Shown in pieces: positions 59,995-64,000 of a DNA stretch of 64,000 nucleotides. The position numbers and the translations under genes are program-made. Position 1 is the first letter of the stretch. The number at the start of each line of letters is the position of its first letter. Below the pieces are notes generated by a model. It did not search any database. It worked only from the letters and a program-made list of their open reading frames with translations, and was not told where the DNA came from. Source of the stretch: Thiomonas arsenitoxydans. Lineage in GTDB: Bacteria; Pseudomonadota; Gammaproteobacteria; Burkholderiales; Burkholderiaceae_C. The DNA is taken from NCBI RefSeq assembly GCF_000253115.1, contig NC_014145.1, positions 1,922,001-1,986,000 of the forward strand. Direction: 5' to 3'.

Positions 59995-61223
59995 GGCCGG
60001 CTCCCGGGCCACGGCATGGCCACCGCGAGCAGCCGGCCGAAGTCGACCTTGGCGTAGATGAGCGAGGTGTCCAGCTCGCGATGGCGAAGCACATCGGCGA
60101 CCTCCTTGAGCGTGCCGCCGGTGTTGAGAAGCCGGCTGGCCAGCGTGTGCCGAAGAATGTGCACCCGGGTGTACGGCAACCCGGCGCGGCGATACGCCTG
60201 GCGCACGGCACGCCTGACGACGTCGGCGGCCACTGGTTCATCGACAGGCGCCACGTGCCGAACGAAGACACGGCGGCTCGTGGTCTGGGGGCGGCGTTCC
60301 GACCGCACATAGTCAGCAATGGCAGCGCCGGTGAGTTGCGGCAGCGGCAGCACATCGGCTCGTCGCGATTTGCTCCCGACGATGCGAACGGTGCCGGCCA
60401 CCCAGTCGATGTCGTCGAGTTCCAGCGCGATCGCCTCGCTGCTGCGCAGTCCGAGGTCGACGACGCAGCGCACCAGGGCGTAACAGCGCAGGCGCGACGG
60501 TAGGTCCGCAGGGAAGGCAGCCAGCAGCCGGTTGACCTCGTCGGGCGCGAGCGTCTGTGGCAAGGGTGCAAGACGCCAATGCGCCGGCGCGGCAACCACC
60601 GGCAGTAGGTGCTCGACGCGATCGCCCTCGAAGGCACGGAAGCCCAGGTAGCTGCGCACGGCCGTCGCGGTGACGCCGCCGCTGGCGGCGCTCACCCGCG
60701 AAAGCTCTTGGGCCAGGAATTGCCGCAGTTCCTCGGCCGACGGCGTCGTCGAGTTCGAGGTCATGGACAGCAACGCGCGAACGATCGCCAAGCGCCGAAG
60801 GCGCGTGCTGCCAGCGAGTCCCTTGGCGTGCAGCAGGTGGTCGTCGAAGCGCAGCAATTGCTCATCGACCGGGTTGCCAGGACGATCGTCCTGTTGGACG
60901 CCCGAAGCGCAGACAACAGCCTTCAGATGCTGCAGAGCCGCGCGGACCTGGTTGCGGCTGCGCTGCACCGGGGCAGCGCAGGTGCAGCGAGGCAGGTGTT
61001 CGTCGATGAAGGCAACGACGTGTTGATTGAGGCTCTGAAGGGCGAAGCGCCGTCGTCTTGACCAGTGGGCGAAGTGGGCAACGCAGTTCATGTACTGGCG
61101 AGCAGTACCAGGCGCGTACCGCTGCTCAGACAGTCGATCCCAGAACGGCTGAACGAACGGCGCAAAGGCGCTGGCTCGAAGTCGAGCCGCGGCCGGCTCC
61201 GTGAGGAATTCGAAGGCATCCAT
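59991..61223 (-). CDS. ritA: RIT tyrosine recombinase, first of trio
   Basis: 410 residues from MDAFEFLTEPAAARLRASAF; ATG 61223 follows AGGAG on the minus strand. The C-terminal domain has LGLRSSEAIALEL (Arg), VHILRHTLASRLLNTGG and LRHRELDTSLIYAKVD (His, Tyr). The cysteine-bearing N-terminal segment HLPRCTCAAPVQRSR resembles a small zinc-binding region. It is the promoter-proximal gene of the trio. Confidence 0.92.
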   Translation of the reverse strand: MDAFEFLTEPAAARLRASAFAPFVQPFWDRLSEQRYAPGTARQYMNCVAHFAHWSRRRRFALQSLNQHVVAFIDEHLPRCTCAAPVQRSRNQVRAALQHLKAVVCASGVQQDDRPGNPVDEQLLRFDDHLLHAKGLAGSTRLRRLAIVRALLSMTSNSTTPSAEELRQFLAQELSRVSAASGGVTATAVRSYLGFRAFEGDRVEHLLPVVAAPAHWRLAPLPQTLAPDEVNRLLAAFPADLPSRLRCYALVRCVVDLGLRSSEAIALELDDIDWVAGTVRIVGSKSRRADVLPLPQLTGAAIADYVRSERRPQTTSRRVFVRHVAPVDEPVAADVVRRAVRQAYRRAGLPYTRVHILRHTLASRLLNTGGTLKEVADVLRHRELDTSLIYAKVDFGRLLAVAMPWPGSRP

Positions 61224-61581
61224 CGCGATCTCCTGATGTGGGGTTGGCACCCCAGGAGACGCGACTTCTTATGCGAAGTCCAGTAGCAGATCAGACTGGC
61301 GCGGCGCTGCGTCACCGGTGCCCCGCGTCGTGCTGACTTCGCATAAAAGCGAAGTTCGCCTTATTGCGTTCATGCGAAGCTTCGCATAAACGCAAGAACT
61401 GGCTGTTCGTGGGGTCACGCCAGGCCGGTGAGCGCGCCGCAGCGCTCATGACCCTGATCGAATCGGCCAAGCTGTGCGGCCTCGATCCCTGGGCCTACCT
61501 CAAGGACGTGTTCACCAAGCTGCCGACCTGGCCGAACCGTCAATTGCAGGATCTGCTCCCTCACCACTGGACGCCGCCACC

Positions 61582-62109
61582 GTGATCGATCGCACGCAGA
61601 TCGCCGCGGCGCTGGAGGGCGCCAGCAGCCTGGAGCTGTACCAACTCGCCTGCCTGCTCGAGCGCATGCTGGCCGACCCGCGCCGCATCGTGGCGGTGCG
61701 CAAGCTGCTGCATCACGGGTAGTTGGTGCGCTGCGTCGATGCGCGCAGCGGCGAGCTCGTGAGCATGCGCATCGCCGCGCTGCACGACACCGAGGTCACG
61801 CTCATCGACCCTCGCGGCGGCAGCCAGGGCCGCCGCGTGCCCTACACGGCCATCGAGCCACCCGAGCAGGCCGAGGTCATCGACGCCCGCCCAGGCGCCC
61901 CGCGCCCCAAGCAGCCCGAGGCCCCGCCGCGCAAGCCCGGCCGCGCCGACTTCAAGCGCGGCGACAAGGTCGCCTTCGAGGACAAGTACCTGCGCCGCCA
62001 GGTCGGCGTCATCGTACGCATCAACCAGCTCACCGCAAGCATCGACTGCGACAGCGGCGAATCCTGGCGCGTCGGGTTCCATCTGCTACGCCACATCGTC
62101 GACATCTGA
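61582..62109 (+). pseudogene. IS66 passenger gene interrupted by an amber codon
   Basis: GTG 61582 overlaps the tnpC stop. The frame reads VIDRTQIAAALEGASSLELY to KLLHHG, then TAG at 61720-61722, and continues in the same frame LVRCVDARSGELVSMRIAAL, DFKRGDKVAFEDKYLRRQVG and FHLLRHIVDI to 62109. An uninterrupted protein would be about 175 residues. Function unknown. A CAG to TAG change is a simple explanation. Confidence 0.65.
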
Positions 62110-62163
62110 ACCCCCATCACGGGCCCCGCCGCCCGTCAAGAACGGGGATCGCTGGACGCTTAC

Positions 62164-62218
62164 GGTGCGGCGTCCTGGCCAGGATGGTTGGAGGCCGTCC
62201 AACGGCATGGGCACTCAT
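62164..62218 (-). pseudogene. traB: 5' fragment of the traB-like gene
   Basis: ATG at 62216-62218 (minus strand) starts MSAHAVGRPPTILARTPH and continues across the IS66 duplication into LLLLIALGAIPGLAWIMGG at 56048. Joining the two at GGTGCGGC restores the frame. The start overlaps the stop of the preceding minus-strand gene by four bases (ATGA). Confidence 0.8.
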
Positions 62219-62472
62219 GGCCGCCTGTGTTCGGCTCGATGCGTCGCCCCCGTTGGGTGCGCCTGCAGATCCTTCAGCTGCTGAGCCTGCGCGGCATTCG
62301 CCGCGGCCAGGTTGGCGATCTGACGCGTGTCCTGGATGTACATCCGTGTCCAGAACACGGAGACAAACAGGCCGATGACAATCGCTCCAGCGACCCAGGT
62401 CCATTTGAATGCCTTGACAAGGCCAACCAGATTCGTGACCCGTTCGAGCAGTCCTTCTTCATGATGGTGCAC
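62215..62472 (-). CDS. Small membrane protein upstream of traB-like gene
   Basis: Up to 85 residues; the hydrophobic segment FKWTWVAGAIVIGLFVSVFW and the helical RQIANLAAANAAQAQQLKDL look real, and the stop is coupled to traB. The N-terminal 20 codons lie antisense to the Fic fragment, so the true start is probably lost or lies near 62,410. The family is not recognised; possibly a conjugation gene by position. Confidence 0.5.
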   Translation of the reverse strand: MHHHEEGLLERVTNLVGLVKAFKWTWVAGAIVIGLFVSVFWTRMYIQDTRQIANLAAANAAQAQQLKDLQAHPTGATHRAEHRRP

Positions 62473-62964
62473 TTGCCCTACCTGCAGCCCTTTGCCGACA
62501 TCAATAAACGCACCTCGCGACTGGCCGCAAATCTGCCGCTGTTCCGCGCCAACCTCTGTCCGCTGACCTTCCTGGACGTCCCGGAGCAGGCCTACAGCCG
62601 CGCCACCCTCGGCGTGTACGAAATGACCAGAGTGGAGTTGCTGCGTGACCTTTACGTCTGGGCCTACGAACGCTCAACGCAGGAATATCTGGCTATCAAG
62701 CAAGACCTGGCGGAGCCCGACCCCCTTCGCTTGGCCTGGCGTGACTTCATCAAGCAGACCATCCGCGCGGTCATCACGCATCCGGAACTTGACCCGCTCT
62801 CCAGCATTCAACGGTCCGTGGCAGAACGTGTTCCGGAGCAAGAGCAGCCAGACGTGCAGGCACTGATCGTCGAAGAGCTGCGTCGGCTGCACGAAGGTGT
62901 GCTGGCGCGCTATGGTTTACGGCCGTCTGAGTACGCGGCGTGGAGGGCGCTGCATGGGCATTGA
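62396..62964 (+). pseudogene. Fic-family protein, C-terminal fragment
   Basis: From about 62,396 the frame reads FECLDKANQIRDPFEQSFFM, then LPYLQPFADINKRTSRLAAN and LGVYEMTRVELLRDLYVWAY, the Fic-type core of a subfamily with degenerate motif (HPFxxGNGR replaced by QPFADINKRTSR). The N-terminal domain is missing; the upstream part belongs to the traB side on the other strand. Catalytic activity is doubtful. Confidence 0.75.
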
Positions 62965-62983
62965 CGGACGCGGGTTCAATTCC
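62964..62983 (+). repeat. Candidate att repeat, right copy
   Basis: ACGGACGCGGGTTCAATTCC, 18 of 20 identical to 26351-26370 and in the same direction. It directly follows the stop of the Fic fragment. The T-loop-like core is followed by an inverted copy, GGAATCGAACC, at 62991-63001. Confidence 0.45.
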
Positions 62984-63307
62984 GCAAATGGGAATCGAAC
63001 CGGGCCCGCTGCCCGCAAGGTTGATGGCCCAGCAGTGGCCGACCGTTTGCCGTGAAAACCGCAGAAATGCCCCGAAATTGGCCTGTCAAGCCCTGCTTTT
63101 CACTGGAATCCGCAGGGATCCGCAACTTGCCGAGACCTCGGTTTCGCGTTCATTCAACGCGGTTTGGGACCGGCTACCACCCCACCACCATTAAACAAGC
63201 CTAAGTGATTGATTCACTTAGGCTTTTTTCTTTTCATCAGTCGTCTGCCCACAGGAATGTCCACAAAGGCGTATTGTCCGCGCGCCTGTTGCCTGCGCGC
63301 AACAACG
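62984..63307 (+). other. Gene-poor stretch after right repeat
   Basis: No gene is seen in these 324 bases. They hold GGAATCGAACC, a second CCACCACCA near 63,182 and a good terminator. The layout, a CCACCACCA followed by a terminator, is like that near 26,380 and suggests a tRNA or tmRNA gene tail scar. Confidence 0.45.
63197..63230 (+). terminator. Rho-independent terminator
   Basis: AAGCCTAAGTGA, loop TTGAT, TCACTTAGGCTT, then a T-run (TTTTC). A perfect 12-bp stem just after CCACCACCATT. Confidence 0.88.
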
Positions 63308-63843
63308 GTAAGCGTCCCGCCAACCCCTCTTGACACCCGAAGTGAAGGTCAGGTGCTGAGTGCAGGGGGATTGGTATTCGCCCAGTTGTGCGGCAGCAAT
63401 TCGCCCAGACGGCTGTTGGGCCAGGTGGGCAGCTTCGTCAGCACATCCTTGAGATAGGCCCAGGGGTCGACCTCGCACAGCTTGGCCGATTCGATCAGCG
63501 TCATGAGCACGGCGGCTCGGCGGCCGGCCTGGGGCGAGCCCACGAAGAGCCAATTCTTACGGCCCAGGGCGAGAGGCCGAATCGCGTTTTCCACCGCGTT
63601 GTTATCGATCGGCACGCGCCCATCGGTGGCAAACACACACAACGCCCGCCACCGGCCCAGCGCATAGTCGATGGCCCGCGCCGTGGCGTCGGCCTTGGCC
63701 AAGAGCGAGCGCTGCCCGATCAGCCAGGCGTGCAAGGCCTCGAGCAGGGGTTGGCTTTGGCGCTGGCGCAGCGCGGTGCGCCCATCGGGCGGATGCTCCT
63801 GAAGGGTCTGCTCAATGGCATACAAGGCTTTGATGCGCTTAAG
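63308..63843 (-). mobile_element. IS66-family fragment
   Basis: The IS66-type end GTAAGCGTCC lies at 63308-63317. A tnpC 3' part follows on the minus strand. The other end is lost at an IS21-type terminus near 63,844. Sequence differs from the IS66 at 56057, so it is a separate element. Confidence 0.8.
63349..63843 (-). pseudogene. tnpC: IS66 TnpC, C-terminal fragment
   Basis: Reads LKRIKALYAIEQTLQEHPPD, LLAKADATARAIDYALGRW, VPIDNNAVENAIRPLALGRK and LTKLPTWPNSRLGELLPHNW, the last 160 residues of an IS66 transposase. The frame is cut upstream by the IS21-type end. Confidence 0.9.
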
Positions 63844-64000
63844 TGTTCGTGCCGATGGAATTTTGACCCACCGTGCCGATTCAATTTTGACCCGGGGTCT
63901 AAGGCCGACTGCGTCGCAGTCGGGTGTGGATAAGTCTACGGTTTTTGCGTGGGGTTGGCTCCTGGTGGGTGGGTTTGGATCCTTGGGGCAAGCTGCGTCG
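63844..64000 (+). mobile_element. End of an IS21-type element, continues off window
   Basis: Starting TGTTCGTGCCGATGG, two 21-base direct copies begin at 63849 and 63873 (GTGCCGATGGAATTTTG and GTGCCGATTCAATTTTG, both then ACCC). Multiple terminal repeats of this kind mark IS21-family ends. No transposase is visible before the window stops. Confidence 0.6.

Larger units (their letters stand above)
57935..61389 (-). mobile_element. RIT element (three tandem tyrosine recombinases)
   Basis: About 3.45 kb inserted in tnpC, flanked by ACGCAA at 57929-57934 and 61390-61395. A 44-bp perfect inverted repeat is present at 57929-57972 and 61326-61369; the right end has an extra 20 bp with the palindrome TGCGAAGCTTCGCA. 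It contains three overlapping recombinase genes on the minus strand, the layout named recombinase-in-trio. Confidence 0.9.
56901..61585 (+). pseudogene. tnpC: IS66 transposase TnpC, split by RIT element
   Basis: The first part (56901 to about 57934) runs MAGMVEAIDDDKLRALGDDP to DNNAAERAVRPIALGR and has the zinc-finger-like and DDE parts (LVVDDFSGYKALF, AGCWAHARRKFFE). The end (from 61391) reads RKNWLFVGSRQAGERAAALM to LQDLLPHHW. Joining ALGR to KNWLF at ACGCAA restores the usual TnpC sequence. As it stands transposase cannot be made from this copy. Confidence 0.93.
56057..62163 (+). mobile_element. IS66-family element carrying a nested RIT element
   Basis: Terminal repeats GTAAGCGTCCAGCGATCCC (56057-56075) and its perfect complement at 62145-62163, with 8-bp duplication GGTGCGGC at 56049-56056 and 62164-62171, standard for IS66. 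It holds tnpA, tnpB, tnpC and an accessory gene; tnpC is broken by the recombinase trio (57935-61389). Confidence 0.93.

Noticed and set aside
58031-60637. An uninterrupted 868-codon minus-strand frame across two recombinase genes
   Set aside because: Only its last 334 codons match a recombinase; the earlier part is an Arg/Pro/Ser-rich shadow of the second and first recombinase frames, whose own starts and stops overlap neatly.

Overview
The window is GC-rich DNA from a proteobacterium, most likely a betaproteobacterium of the Burkholderiales (a metal-exposed Thiomonas-like organism would fit). That assignment is inference from base composition, the types of insertion sequence and the metal-resistance repertoire; no rRNA or complete tRNA gene is visible. 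It reads as a prophage followed by a heavily rearranged accessory island.

Bases 1-24,354 are the late half of a siphovirus-type prophage, all on the + strand: portal (cut by the window edge), S49 head protease, HK97 capsid, connectors and tail completion proteins, major tail protein, a G/GT tail chaperone pair with an intact -1 frameshift signal, tape measure, lambda-like M, L, K, I and J tail-tip proteins, then a tail-fibre protein ending in a Hint (hedgehog/intein) domain. Directly coupled to it come a full-length SerC-type aminotransferase, an unknown 266-residue protein and a radical SAM/SPASM enzyme. This four-gene block (16,180-21,045) is the best candidate for an undescribed system. 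The lysis region follows (membrane proteins, a phospholipase D-like protein, GH24 lysozyme, Rz/Rz1), then a SEC-C/UPF0149 gene. No terminase, integrase or repressor is in view.

At 24,362 chromosome-like sequence resumes with the tail of an alpha/beta hydrolase and a gene split by an IS1595-family element with an 8-bp target duplication. A 20-base tRNA/tmRNA-tail-like repeat at 26,351 recurs at 62,964 with two mismatches, so the 36.6 kb between may be an integrated island. Its left part holds a decayed helicase-like gene and an IS110 remnant.

29,476-38,437 carries metal and thiol-stress genes: a truncated TlpA-like protein, DsbD split into two genes, a Spy-like protein, a SHOCT protein, a DUF302 protein, a CopA-type ATPase with a CPD motif, a PbrR/CadR-type regulator with a textbook MerR operator, and a Cd/Zn/Pb ATPase. 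Then come 8 kb of packed insertion sequences (IS630, IS1380, and an IS427-type IS5 element containing ISL3, IS1182 and another IS5), most with clear inverted repeats and target duplications. A promoter abutting this pile starts a Cus-like copper/silver efflux region (cusCBA, small secreted proteins, cusF) to 54,718.

The right end is a three-level nest: a trio of tyrosine recombinases (RIT element) inside an IS66 transposase gene, and the IS66 inside a decayed traB-like conjugation gene. A Fic-family fragment, the second tRNA-tail-like repeat, another IS66 fragment and an IS21-type end close the window. Thus phage cargo, metal resistance and conjugation remnants have been brought together and partly broken by successive insertions.
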